The translations under genes were made by a program, and so were the position numbers. Shown piece by piece: positions 21,501 through 32,594 of a stretch of DNA of 64,000 nucleotides. Location: assembly GCF_030272615.1 (NCBI RefSeq), contig NC_081405.1, forward strand, positions 27,048,272-27,112,271, given 5' to 3'. The DNA comes from Cryptomeria japonica (Eukaryota > Streptophyta > Pinopsida > Cupressales > Cupressaceae). The notes beneath the pieces were generated by a model. That model saw only the letters and a program-made list of their open reading frames with translations. It did not search any database and had not been told where the DNA came from. How positions within the stretch are numbered: the stretch's first letter is position 1; each line of letters opens with the position of its first letter.

Positions 21501-22800
21501 GGGCTCCCGTTAGGTTGCTAAATATTCTTTAATTCTTTTATATAATAATGAAATATAATGAATTTTCGATTATATAATCTATTCTCATTATACGAATAGC
21601 TAAATTAATAGAAAATACTTTACAAATTCTAGATAAGAATTTCGAAGTCGATGAATTCTTTTGATCTAAATTACAAAAAACAAACAAACTGGAGTTTTGA
21701 ATAGTTATTCTATGAGATTTTGATGGAGTTCTTTCATTTGAACACAAATGAAAAAAATTCAATTGATGCGTTGATGTTGAGAATTATCAAAACCTTTTGT
21801 ATTAATCTAGAATCAAGATATTTAAAAGACTCCAAATGTATCGTGTTTCTTAAAATAGTGTGTTGCATTTGAGCAAAGTTAATAAATCTTATTTTTGCAC
21901 AACCTACAAGCATGGTTATTCATGAAACCTCATCTTGTGTAGATATTTTCTTAGATACTTGGTGCACATATTTTAATAAGCCACATTTAGTATTTTTTAT
22001 TTTGAAAGCTTTATAAAAAAAAGATGAACCCATGATAATTCATGATAGTAAGGATTCAAATAAAATTGAAAAAAAATCTAAAGCTAACCTCTTACATCAT
22101 ATGGGAACAATTTTAGAGCCAAACTAATAATTGATCACTTAGATACAACGATTGCGAATTGACCAACAATTAAGATGTTAGTTGAGCACTTTCAACAACA
22201 ATATTTAATTAAAACTCCTCACAATATTATTTTTGAGCACACCTATGCTTATAGGCTAGTGAAAGAATACATATAATTGCTACATCAACCTCCTTCCATC
22301 CTTCTATGGTTCTAATACCACTTTTAGATAAAAAATCACATAGAAGATTAAATTATATCATGAATTTTAAAATAATACTCAAATAATATTCACATATCAC
22401 ATTCACAAGCTGATTACTAAGTTATTATATTGGGGTTATATTAGACTCTCACTTCTGAAACACCCAAATTATAACCTCCATACTCCCCAACCAAGCACAT
22501 CACAAACATAAGATTAATAACATTTATCAAATCTATTAATATAAGAATATAATAGAATTAGAGCTAGCTTATAATATAGACTAAGCTCATTGCACTCACA
22601 ACTAAAACCAAACACAAACTACAATTTTTGGATAAAAAGGATCCCAAAATTTAATAATATTTTTCTTTTGTTGGAAATTGATTAGGTCCAATCCTTGGGC
22701 AATTCAAATCTTTAGTAATTTCTTATCACATGTATTAAGGTTTTTTAAATAGCCAAAATATGACCTTTAATATTGCATGGGAAAAGAGAATAACTCAATT
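18561..22800. other. Non-coding, AT-rich; probable 3' end of the chromovirus, then unassigned
   Basis: From 18561 to about 20200 the sequence has moderate GC and no gene. It is where the 3' untranslated region and LTR of the chromovirus should be, but no PPT or second LTR copy lies in the window to prove it. From about 20200 to 22800 it is strongly AT-rich with only short chance ORFs. I see no domain, repeat array or RNA gene. Confidence 0.4.
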
Positions 22801-23687
22801 AATGTGTTTGTAATGGACCTACAAGATATATAAACTAAACACATAGAAATAAGAGAGAATCTTTCATTATATTTGCACTACCACTTTGAGGGGGCAACCT
22901 CCAAATAAAGCATACAATAGAATTAAAAATACCCAAGATGCCTTCCCTTTGGGAATTCATTACAATATATATCGTTTTTCCAAAGGCAACTATAGCTACT
23001 AACATTACATGCACATGTGTAGGATAAATATTTTGATGTAGGAGCATCCTATGGTGTAAGGGAAATCTTGTATCACCCAAAAAAATGTATTTTCCTTCTA
23101 TTTTGTAGGTTTCTTTAGTTGTTTTGGAGCTCACAATGAAACTTATGAGGTGTAGGAAAGTTAGAAGTTTGAAAATGCCAAAAAGAATTACATTGTATTT
23201 TAATAAGCTAGCTTGTATGTGCACATATGGACATGAAAACTGACCCAGAGGAGTGAAATTGAAAAATAAAGTGAAAGGTGAAAGAAGCGTCTCAATATCC
23301 TATACCACTTGGGAAATATTAGATTTTTGTCTCGAGAATGTTTTTCTAAAAAGTTTCAAATTCAAATTAGAAGACCTTCGAAGCCTTAGAAAAGATTGAA
23401 AATATAGATCATTTTAGTATTCTAGATCTCTTTGCAAGCTTTCCAACAATATATTATAATAGCTCCTGAAAGTTGTTTTTACCAAAATTCAACTTTCAAA
23501 TGAAAATTCTTCCTAGATAGGAAAATGAATAGTTAGAATTTTCAAAAGGTTGCAGAGGACAACTCCATTAGTACCAAATAAAGAGGGGAATAAAGGTTGC
23601 ATAGGACAATGTTAATTGTGGCTCTGAATTGTAGAGTTTTCTTAGGGAGGTGATTTTCTTTGTAACGAGTTAAGCCCATGTGGTTGT
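22800..23687 (-). repeat. LTR of a minus-strand chromovirus, distal part
   Basis: This is the continuation of the LTR that starts at 30991, after removal of copia element 2. It carries a TATATA motif near 22830 on the minus strand. Its far end cannot be fixed because the partner LTR was not found, so 22800 is a guess. The minus-strand ORF at 22835-23224 has no recognisable domain and is not called. Confidence 0.4.
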
Positions 23688-24906
23688 TGTTAGACAGTTC
23701 AAATAACTGGAAGACAACTGAGAGGGGGGGGGGGGGGGGGGGTGAATCAGTTGTCACAGATTACCAGAATCATTAGCAATTTAAACTTTAATACCAGAAC
23801 CCAAAACATTAATACTAGAATAGCAGATAAACCAATTAAGCATAAACAATAATTACAGAATAAATACCATCCACCTAACACCAAGATTTGTATGTGAAAA
23901 ATCCGGTAAAGGGAAAAACCATGGTGGGAAGCCTACCCATAGTCAGATAATACTTCTGCAGTAAGTATGTGAATTACAATTGAGGGGCCTCCACTTGCAG
24001 GAAGGCCAATAGCCTAGAGCGCATTGCTCATCACAAAAGGAGCCTCACTGACTACATAAAAATCCAGGTAACAACTAGAGAAGTGTTGAACTGCAAAGGA
24101 TAGCATCTCATATGCCTGAGTACAATTCCGGTTAAGCTCAATACCGGAGGACTAAATCCTCTTACATAACCCCAATTCGATCTCCAATGATTGACCAACT
24201 CCTCTGCCTGAATGATATTACATTATTCGCACATTACATTCCTTGACCATGACCTATAACAATAACTATGATGATCTACAATGAGATCTTACATCTATAT
24301 ATATAAAACCTTCGACCATAAACAATCAGGTCGTCCACCAGACAATAAACCGATTACATAATTACAAACCATGTCGGCCTAAGGCCAAATAAATAATATC
24401 AACACATAAGACATCTCAAAAATATATCAATAGGTCCTATCCACACGTTACATTAAAGCTAGTCCATAACCTAGATCAACCGGGACACAGTATAGGTCCA
24501 TACACTTCAACAATGATCTCCATCTACCAAGTCTCAAACATGATCACCAACACCATCCGGAAACTCCATCAAAAGCTGCACCAACACCACTTATGCAATT
24601 CATCAAAGATCTCCACCAAAAGCTCTGCCGATGAAACCCTCGTCGGAACCAGAAAACAATCTTCTAAGTAAGCAGGATAGCATCTGACCTCTAGACCAAA
24701 ACCAACTGACCAAATATGATCATGAGTATCATGAACAATCCAATTCCATCACTAGACTATACCAGAGCCTACGAATCCAAGTTATCCAGAAACCACTCAA
24801 CCTACAGGGACCAAAAGGGTGCCAGTAAAGCATTCAAACAACTAGTGTTGGCATCAATGACAAAACATCAATGCAACACATAATCAATTCCACCAAATGG
24901 CCAACA
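23688..24906 (-). repeat. 3' LTR of copia element 2
   Basis: 1,219 bp. On the minus strand it starts TGTTGGCCATTTGG and ends TGTCTAACA. It contains a 19-G run (plus strand, 23724-23742) and a TATATATA motif near 24298. Confidence 0.92.
23724..23742 (+). repeat. 19-nt poly-G tract in LTR
   Basis: Nineteen consecutive G on the plus strand (poly-C in element orientation), just before TGAATCAG. Related LTRs in this window have 6, 8 and 9 G at the same place. Confidence 0.95.
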
Positions 24907-24919
24907 ATCTCTCCTTTGA
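24907..24919 (-). promoter_or_regulatory. Polypurine tract of copia element 2
   Basis: Minus strand TCAAAGGAGAGAT directly before the 3' LTR. Further GGGGGAGA-like motifs lie upstream (minus strand) near 24980 and 25185. Confidence 0.75.
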
Positions 24920-25267
24920 CATTGATGGCAACACTAGATTTGAAAAACATCCAAGTACCAAGAAATGCCAAACAAGTCTCCCCCAATGGAAGACAACCAA
25001 CAAAGTCCCACATATAGCTTTGAATATTAGTATCTCTCCATGTGAATAATATCTCTGTAAAGCTCTGAATTACTTCTTTTTTTTCACATCAATATCTCTC
25101 CTCCTTTGACATCAATGCCAGAAATCTGACAAAAATATCAAAGCAAAAACATAAACCATTTGAATCACAAAGCAAACTACTCCCCATGAGCAGTAGCATC
25201 CTACATCAGTGTCGGAATGAATATTATCTCTGGTAATGCATGTTGAACTGATGCCAAACCACATCAA

Positions 25268-26800
25268 TCAAGTCTCTAGCGGAGGGGCAGAAGCTACTAA
25301 TTTGTCTCTTAGGTACTCAAATGATTCCTTGGACAAAGGTTTAGTGAAAATATCTACAATCTTCCCTTTAGTGTTCACATAAACTAGTCTAACTTCATTT
25401 GCTTCCACCTTCTCCTTCAAAAAGTTATACTTGATAGATATGTGCTTTGTTTTAGAATAAAATACCGGATTCTTTGATATATCAATAGCAGTAGAGTTAT
25501 CACAATGAATAACTACCGGTGCATCACAAGCCACCTTTATATCTTTCAACATTTGCTTCATCCATAAAACTTGTGTACGGTTAGTAGCAGCAACAACATA
25601 CTCAGCTGCAACAATAGATAAAGAAGTACTTGACTATTTCTTGCTGATCCATGAAACCAACTTCTTTCCAAGAAAGAAAGCTCCATCGAAAGTACTTTTT
25701 TGGTCATCAACATCTCCAACCCAATCAACATCTGTATATGCACATAAAGTAAAATTATCATCCTTAGGGTACCACAAGATATATTCTGATGTACCTTGCA
25801 AGTATCTAAAAATCCTTTTCACTGCCATCTCATGATTTTCTCTAGGATCACTCTTGAAATATTGAAATGATACAAACAACATTCATAATGTTAGGCCTAG
25901 TCTGAGTCAAATAAAGCAGATCTCCAATCATAGATTTGTATCTTGTAGGGTTTACCAGTGCAAAAACTTCTTTTCTTGTCAATTTCTCACTTGTAACCAT
26001 AGGAGTACTTACCGGTTTAGAATCTCCCATACCAAATTTCTTCAACAATTCCTTCGCATATTTAGTTTGGCAGATGAAAATACCTTTGTTAGTCTGAGTA
26101 ATCTGCAAACCTAAGAAAAATTTCATCTCACCAATCATAGACATCTCAAATTATTTCTCCATATTCTTCGAAAATTCTATGCATAACTTATCTTCACCTC
26201 TAAAAATAATGTCATCAACAAATACTTCAATAATCAGTATGTCATCATCAGTGATCTTATAATATAAATTACTGTCAGCACTGCCCTTAGTAAAACCAAG
26301 CTTCAAAAGATATTTATCCAACCTTGCATACCAAGTTCTAGGTGCTTGTTTCAATCTATATAAAGCTTTCCTTAACTAGCAAACCATATCTATATCATCT
26401 GATAGTGAAAAACCATTAGGTTGCTCAATATAAACTTCCTCATCAAGATCCTCATTCAAAAATGCACATTTAACATCCATCTAATAAACCTTGTAGTTTT
26501 TATAAACAACATAGGCAAGAAATAATCTTATAGCTTCAATCCTAGCTCCAGGTGCAAAAGTCTCTCCATATTCAATTCCTTCCTTTTGAGAATATCCTTT
26601 ACAAACCAATCTAGACTTATTCATTATAACTTGACCATCCTCATTCAATTTATTCCTAAAAATCCATTTAGTTCCAATAACCTTTTTATTTTTAGGTCGG
26701 GGAACCAAGGTTCATGTGTTATTTTTCTCAATCTGATATAATTCTTATTCCATAGCTTTCAACCATTGTTCATCTTTACATGCCTCAATTACTGATACCA
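25268..26800 (-). pseudogene. Reverse transcriptase and RNase H of copia element 2
   Basis: Minus strand, in pieces. RT starts near 26708 ([24 protein letters not shown] is spread over its first segment). Next come YVVYKNYKVY, then APRTWYARLDKYL, and FVDDIIF near 26212 as the catalytic box. MKFFLGLQI and YLTQTRPNIMNVV follow, then RIFRYLQGTSEYILWY and YTDVDWVGDVDD. RNase H continues at 25561-25268 with VIHCDNSTAIDISKNP and TKHISIKY, ending IFTKPLSKESF...PPLET with a stop at 25268. Each segment is a different open stretch. At least five interruptions make it inactive. Confidence 0.85.
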
Positions 26801-26930
26801 GTTCAACTTGTGAAATTAAACATACATCATTAGTTGTCAATCTTCTTCTTGTCATCACTCCATTGCTCTTATCCCCAATGATCTGATCTTCTGAATGATT
26901 CAATCTCACATACCTAAGAGTCTTCTAACT

Positions 26931-27908
26931 TTATGTTCCTCTTCCTTGCTCTTCAGTTACTATAGAATTATCTGATTCTTTCGGAGTAACTGATTCAACT
27001 CTCTGTTCCGGTAAAGGTGCTATCGGTTCAGATATAATCATTTCCACTATCGGTTCCTTTTCATAAACTCTGATTTGACTTATGTTCAGCTCATCTACTT
27101 TGACATTAGCACTCTCCAAAATTCTCTGTAATCTCTTGTTATAACATGTATATGCTTTGCTTTCATTAGAATAACCAAGAAATATGCCTTCATCACATCT
27201 AGGATCCAATTTCCCAATGATATCATCTCTTCTGATATAACATTTACTACCAAAAATTCAGAAATAGTTAACTGTAGGTGTATTGCCAAACCATAATTCA
27301 TAAGGTGTCTTACCGGTTTCTCCTTTGATATGTATTCTGTTGAATGTATATACTGTTGTACTCACTGCTTCTCTCTAGTAGATATGAGGTAGACTAGCTT
27401 CCATCATCATTGTTCTAGCAGCATCCAAGATAGTTATGTTCTTCCTTTCCACAACTCCATTTTGTTGAGGTGTCCGGGGAGCAGAAAATTGTCTTCTTAT
27501 ACCATGCTTCTCACAAAAGTTATTAAAATCATTGGATGTTAATTCTCCACCATGATCTGATCTGATCTCAAACATTTAATCTTCAATCATATCTCAGTTT
27601 CCACTTTAGCCTTAAAGATTTTAAACTTTTCAAATGCTTTAGAATTTTTCTTTCAAAAAAGTAACCCACATCATTCTAGAATAATCATCAATGATGAGCA
27701 TGAAAACTTTTAACTCTAGCAGAGCCACATAAATTAGTATGAATAAGATCACGAACATCATTTGATTTATCTTGTATACTCCTAAAAGAGGTTCTGACCT
27801 GTTTACCCATTTGACATTCTCTACATACCACTTCATAATCTTAGATATATCCGTAATTGCCTTAGTTGAACCAATCTTCACAATGCAATCAAAATTCACA
27901 TGACACAA
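26931..27908 (-). pseudogene. Integrase of copia element 2
   Basis: Minus-strand fragments. CHVNFDCIVKIGSTKA marks the zinc-finger region. MLIIDDYSRMMWVTFLKEKF follows, then RSDHGGELTSNDF with the second acidic residue and PQQNGVVERKN with the third. The first acidic residue region (HTDLCGP in element 1) is scrambled by a frameshift near 27730. The tail (CYNKRLQRILESANVKVDEL) aligns with element 1. More decayed than its counterpart in element 1. Confidence 0.83.
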
Positions 27909-27938
27909 CCTTTTATTCCATAGCCAACTCTCATCAAT

Positions 27939-28392
27939 CTATGTAATCAAACATGTCTTCTCACCGGAGTTCAAATGAAATATATTACCTTTTGTCTGTG
28001 TACCAGTTACAATCTCCAAACCAGATCTATTAATGATTTTGCATTTTCCATCCTTGAACTGTAGTTGAAATCCCTTACCTACCAATTGTCCTACACTCAA
28101 AATATTATGCCTCAAACGTTCAACATAATAAACATTGTCAGTATTGTTCTTACCATCCAATGATATAGTTCCTTTTTCCTTTGATCATACATGCCTTGTC
28201 ATCTCCAAATCTAACTAGACCACCATCAAATTCTTGCAAAGACAGAAACTTCCCTTTATCTCCAGTCATATGATGTGAGCAACCATTGTCAATTACCCAT
28301 TCATCTTTGTCTTCAATTTTAGCAGAAAGTGCCTTCTCTTTAGGTACATTCTCTTCCAGTGTTGGATCATCTTCCTTGATAGAAAGGAACAC
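27939..28392 (-). pseudogene. Protease region of copia element 2
   Basis: Minus strand. WVIDNGCSHHMTGDKGKF: the catalytic D-S-G has become D-N-G. After a frameshift near 28165 the frame continues with YYVERLRHNILSVGQLVGKGFQLQF and a gag-pre-integrase start. It aligns residue for residue with element 1. Confidence 0.83.
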
Positions 28393-28472
28393 CCATTCCT
28401 TCCCATTGTCAGATCCACTAGCAGAGTCTTTGGTCAGTTCATCATCAGAATCAGTAATGCATTCCTCATCCG

Positions 28473-29475
28473 CTATGTAGCATGATTTGTCTCTGTTTTT
28501 CTTGTACTTATACTTGTTTTGATATCCAGGGTTAGGCTTAAATTATCTTCTAACTCTTTCTTCAAATCTTGAATTTCTTTCAGGACATTTAGATGCAAAA
28601 TGACCAATCTTATTACATGCAAAACATTTAAAAGGTTCTTTTCCTTCATACTTACTTCATACCGGTCCTTCAGGTACTCTTCTAGCAAATAGTGCTTCAA
28701 GTTGCTCAAACTCATCATCTTCTTTTTTCATATCTTCCAATTCCTTTGCATACAAAGCTTTCTAGTCTTTCTTATCGGTTGTAGATGTAGATGCATGAAA
28801 AGCAGGTTCAGACTTCACAGCTCCAGAAGGTCCAAATTCTTCAAGCTCAAAAGCAGATAGTTTCCCAACCAATGTATCTATGTTGACAGATGTATTAGAC
28901 ATTATTCTCAACTCATTAATAGAAGTAGCCTTCATTTTGTAAGCCGGTGGTAGGGCTCTCAGGACTTTAGAAGTAATTTCATCTTCGCTCAGAGTTCCAC
29001 CACAACATTGAATTCCCATAACAATTTCATTAACCCTTTCCATGAATGCAACAATCCTTTCATCTTCTTCCATCTTCAGGTTTTTATATCTCACCCAGTA
29101 ACCATCAAGTTTAGCAATCTTCACTATAGGGTCACCTTCATTAAGAGTCTCCAACTTATCCCATATAGCCTTTCCAGATGATTTTTTGGTTAATCTCATT
29201 ATTTGTTGATCAGAAAGTGCACACAAGAGGGATTCTCTTGCTCTAAAATCATTCTCAAGCTCCTTGTTCAGGTTTGTTGGAGGAGAATTGTCAGATCCCA
29301 GATTATAGGGTGTGACACCATTCTGTGTGATCTCCCAAATCTCCTTACCGAGACATCTCAGATGAGTCTCCATCTGAATCTTCCATACTGTATAATTTGT
29401 TCCATCAAGCCTCAGAATATCCCTTTTAAAGATAGCTCCAGAAGAACTGGATGAACTTGAACTGTTAGTTGCCAT
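28473..29475 (-). pseudogene. gag: Gag of copia element 2
   Basis: Minus strand from the ATG at 29475. A 237-residue open stretch begins with a Ser-rich N-terminus and LDGTNYTVWKIQMETHLRC, followed by the same blocks as element 1 gag. After a break at 28762 the zinc knuckle CFACNKIGHFASKC (28585-28630) is intact as C-x2-C-x4-H-x4-C. A basic linker then leads toward protease. This is the better preserved Gag of the two. Confidence 0.85.
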
Positions 29476-29519
29476 AGGATCTTCCTCAAGCGGTTAAACT
29501 TTCTATAGAGAGGACCAAA

Positions 29520-29531
29520 GCTTTGATACCA
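29520..29531 (-). promoter_or_regulatory. Primer-binding site of copia element 2
   Basis: Minus strand TGGTATCAAAGC, close to the complement of initiator tRNA-Met (TGGTATCAGAGC), two bases inside the 5' LTR end. Confidence 0.85.
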
Positions 29532-29533
29532 AT

Positions 29534-30717
29534 TGTTAGACAGTTATAATCACTGGAAGACAAATGAGAGGGGGGAAGTGAATCAGTTATCATAGATTAC
29601 CAGAACCATTAGCAATTTAAACTTTCATACCAAAACCCAAAACATTAATACCGGAATAGTAGATAAACCAATTAAGTGTAAACAATAATTATAGAATAAA
29701 TACCATCCACATAACACCAATATTTGTATGTGGAAAACCCGATAAAGGGAAAAACCACGGTGGGAAGCCTACCCACATTCAGATAATACTTCTGTAGTAA
29801 GTATGTGAATTACAATTGAGGTGCCTGCACTGGCAGGAAGGCCAACAACCTAGAGCGCATTTCTCATCACAAAAGGAGCCTCACTGACTACATAGAAATC
29901 TAGACTACAATCCAGAGAAGTGTTGAACTGCAAAAGATAGCATCTCCTATGTCTGAGTATAGTTCCAGTTAAGCTCAATACCAGAGGACTAAATCCTCTT
30001 ACATAACCCCAATTCGATCTCCAATGATCGACCAACTCCTCTGCCTAAATGATATTACATTATTTGCACATTACATTCCTTGACCATGACCTCTAACAAT
30101 AACCATGATGATCTACAATGAGATCTTACATCTATATACACAAAACCCTCGACCATAAACAATCAGGTCAGCCACTAGACAATAAACCAATTACATAATT
30201 ACAAACCATGTCGGCCTAAGGCCAAACAAATAATATCAACACATAAGACATCCCGAAAATATATCAAAAGGTCCTATCCACATCTTACATTAAAGTCGGT
30301 CCATAACTTAGATCAACTAGGACCCAGTATAGGTCCATACGCTTTGACAATGATCTCCATCCGCCAAGTCTTGAACTGCACCAACACCACTTATGCAATT
30401 CATCAAAGATCTCCACCTAAAGCTCTACCGGTGAAATCCTCACCAGAACCAAAAACCAATCTTCTAAGTAAGCAGGATAGCATCTGATCTCCAGACCAAA
30501 ACCAACTGACCAAATATGATCATGAGTATCATGAACAAGCCAATTCCATCACCAAACTATATCGAAGCCTACCGGATCATGTCGAATCCAAGTTAACCAG
30601 AAACCACTCAACCTACCGGGACCAGAAGGGTGTCGACAAAGCATCCAAACAGCTAGTGTTGGCATCAATGACAAAACATCAATGCAACACATAATCAATT
30701 CCACCAAATGGCCAACA
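29534..30717 (-). repeat. 5' LTR of copia element 2
   Basis: 1,184 bp, collinear with 23688-24906 with small indels. The G run is only six long here (29571-29576 region). Confidence 0.92.
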
Positions 30718-30991
30718 ATTGTAGCATGGCAATTTTTGAATCAATAATTCCAACTTATTGATGAAATCAAAAGTGGGTTTTTTTCCTTCTATTTTTTGTG
30801 TTGTCATCTATTATTGTGATATGTTTAAGTGTTGGGTGGAGTATTCCTTCATCACATTTTATTCTAACAACTAGTGGGATGACTTACAAAGTATATGGAT
30901 CCTCCCGTATGAATAATGACTAAGGGCAACATACAAAACATATGCACCCAAATAATACTACTTAAAATATAGTGGAATAAGGTTCAGAACA
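30718..30991 (-). repeat. LTR start of a minus-strand chromovirus, interrupted by copia element 2
   Basis: On the minus strand, TGTTCTGAACC at 30991 follows directly after a PPT (30992-31004). The LTR runs to lower coordinates and is split at 30717/23688 by copia element 2. Confidence 0.6.
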
Positions 30992-31004
30992 TTCTCCCCC
31001 TTTG
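30992..31004 (-). promoter_or_regulatory. Polypurine tract of the minus-strand chromovirus
   Basis: Minus strand CAAAGGGGGAGAA, directly before TGTTCTGAACC. Confidence 0.75.
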
Positions 31005-31145
31005 AAAATATTTGTCCTTAAAGCTTGAGATGAGGAAAATTAGAGAGAAGGATGGTGGGTTTTCATGTGGCTTATTTAGGTTGTAGAACTTTCCACTAGA
31101 TTAGGAACTCTTCAATAGAATGATAGTATAGATTCTTGTAGAGTT
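31005..31145 (-). pseudogene. Chromodomain remnant of the minus-strand chromovirus
   Basis: One minus-strand frame reads IEEFLI-stop-WKVLQPK-stop-AT-stop-KP, then LLSNFPHLKL-stop-GQIFSKGENVLN. This follows the chromodomain pattern of a W-K-x-L-P core, then ATW, then a Phe-Pro motif, with several stops that fit decayed Trp codons (TGG to TAG/TGA). It sits immediately upstream of the PPT, where chromoviruses place this domain. Upstream integrase sequence is not recognisable, so only the last ~45 codons survive. Confidence 0.6.
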
Positions 31146-31750
31146 TGTCTAAAATGTTTCAGGAGTGTGTGAGGAACGTGTTGCATTCCCTGTCTTTTTT
31201 TTGATCGTGAGGTTATTATGTATCATTAGATATTGTTCCTATCATGTCATGCTTCTTTTGTGGTGGACCACACATTTTATTTTTTGGGTTTGGATTAAGA
31301 TATTTTGCATAAAACAGTTTGGTATGAACCTACTTATTTGTTTTGATCTATGTGGTTGTGTGTAGAACCTTCATGAGCTTAATTGGAAGGTGTTCCAACT
31401 TAGTGTGAATCTTCACATGTCTTATTTGCCTTTCGCATGCAATATTTTGGATTGATAATACATGTACACATTACATATTTTTAGTTGACTTAATAGAGGT
31501 CATTGGTGTTCTAGTTGATATATAAAGGACAAATCAATTGCGTTAATACATATGGATAGATGGTGTGCAAAAGTATGGAGATGAAGTAGTAAGATATATG
31601 ATGCGAATGCAATGTGGGTTTGAAGTAAAGTAGAGTTCCAAATGTATTATGGAGAAGAGATGTATTAGATGAGTATTAAGTTGTGAACCATTATCTGCAT
31701 GTTGAGAGATGATATTTCTTCTACAATTCGAATTTCTTATTCCTATCTTA
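31146..31750. other. Unassigned AT-rich sequence
   Basis: No domain is visible on either strand. A 66-residue plus-strand ORF (31165-31365) is hydrophobic and low-complexity and looks like chance. Confidence 0.4.
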
Positions 31751-32110
31751 TCTGGACAATTGTTTTGCATTTCCCCTAAAGAAGCGCTCTTTAGTTGTGC
31801 AAGACCCTCTTATGTATCTTGCCTAGGTTGTGTGCCTTAACCTGCAAGTTCAGAGTAGTGAGCTCCCTAGCCTATAGCCTAAACTATTGTAAACACTTGT
31901 TATATATATTGTGAGTTTGTATCTCATCGTGGTTTTTCTTAGTTTGGGTAATCCACCTAAAATCTTGGTGTTCTTATGTGGGTGTATTGTCATTCATGTT
32001 CTTTACTTTTATGCACATCTGTTGAATGAAGATTATGGTTAAATGTTTTAATCTAATTAAGTTTTTAGTACATGCCGATTCACACCCCCTCTCAGCATCT
32101 GATAGTGTTC
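31750..32110 (+). repeat. Remnant of a copia-type LTR 3' end (plus strand)
   Basis: It contains GTGGTTTTTCTTAGTTTGGG, TCCACCTAAAATCTTGGTGTT and GATTCACACCCCCTCTCAG in order. This is the same U5 layout (in the opposite orientation) as the copia LTRs at 14364, 16165, 23688 and 29534. No matching start, PBS or coding region was found, so it is an old fragment or a diverged solo LTR. Confidence 0.55.
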
Positions 32111-32594
32111 AACAAGGAAGACTAGATCTCGGAGGAGTATTTTCTTCATTTCATCTACCTCAATGTATTATTTAGGACCATTTATTTGTATAATTAGGTA
32201 TAGGAAGGAGAAATATGAACTAGGTACAAAGGGGATGTAGAGGAAGCCATGGAGATCTTAGGAATGCAACAAAAGAGTTGGGGTTCAAGTTAGATGGAGA
32301 AATATGGGAGAAGTGTGAATAAATTTGAGAGTTCCCTAGTGAAGAGGAATGTAAGGATTTGAAACCACAAGATGAGTTAGGGATAGGGTAGGGTTACCAA
32401 TGGGATAGTCCTTAATTAAGTTTTAATCATTCTTAGAGTAGAAGAAAGTATTTGAATTATTGAGGCAATAAATTTTCTATCATTGTGGTTCCAAGACCAA
32501 TAAATTGAATTTATTCATGAAGAATTTGGTAGAGGTCTATCTCAATATAGATCCTTGATAGATATCTTAGACTATAAGTTTTTTTTATATTATT

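Larger units (their letters stand above)
23688..30717 (-). mobile_element. Ty1/copia element 2 (minus strand), structurally complete
   Basis: Two full LTRs (23688-24906 and 29534-30717) bracket gag, protease, integrase, RT and RNase H in copia order, all on the minus strand and all with stops or frameshifts. PBS (29520-29531) and PPT (24907-24919) are present. Flanks GTTGT (23683-23687) and ATTGT (30718-30722) agree in four of five bases. The two LTRs differ at roughly one position in ten by eye, mostly transitions, so the insertion is old. It sits inside another LTR. Confidence 0.92.

Noticed and set aside
22835-23224. 129-residue minus-strand ORF
   Set aside because: It lies inside probable LTR sequence, has no recognisable motif and has a hydrophobic, low-complexity make-up expected by chance.
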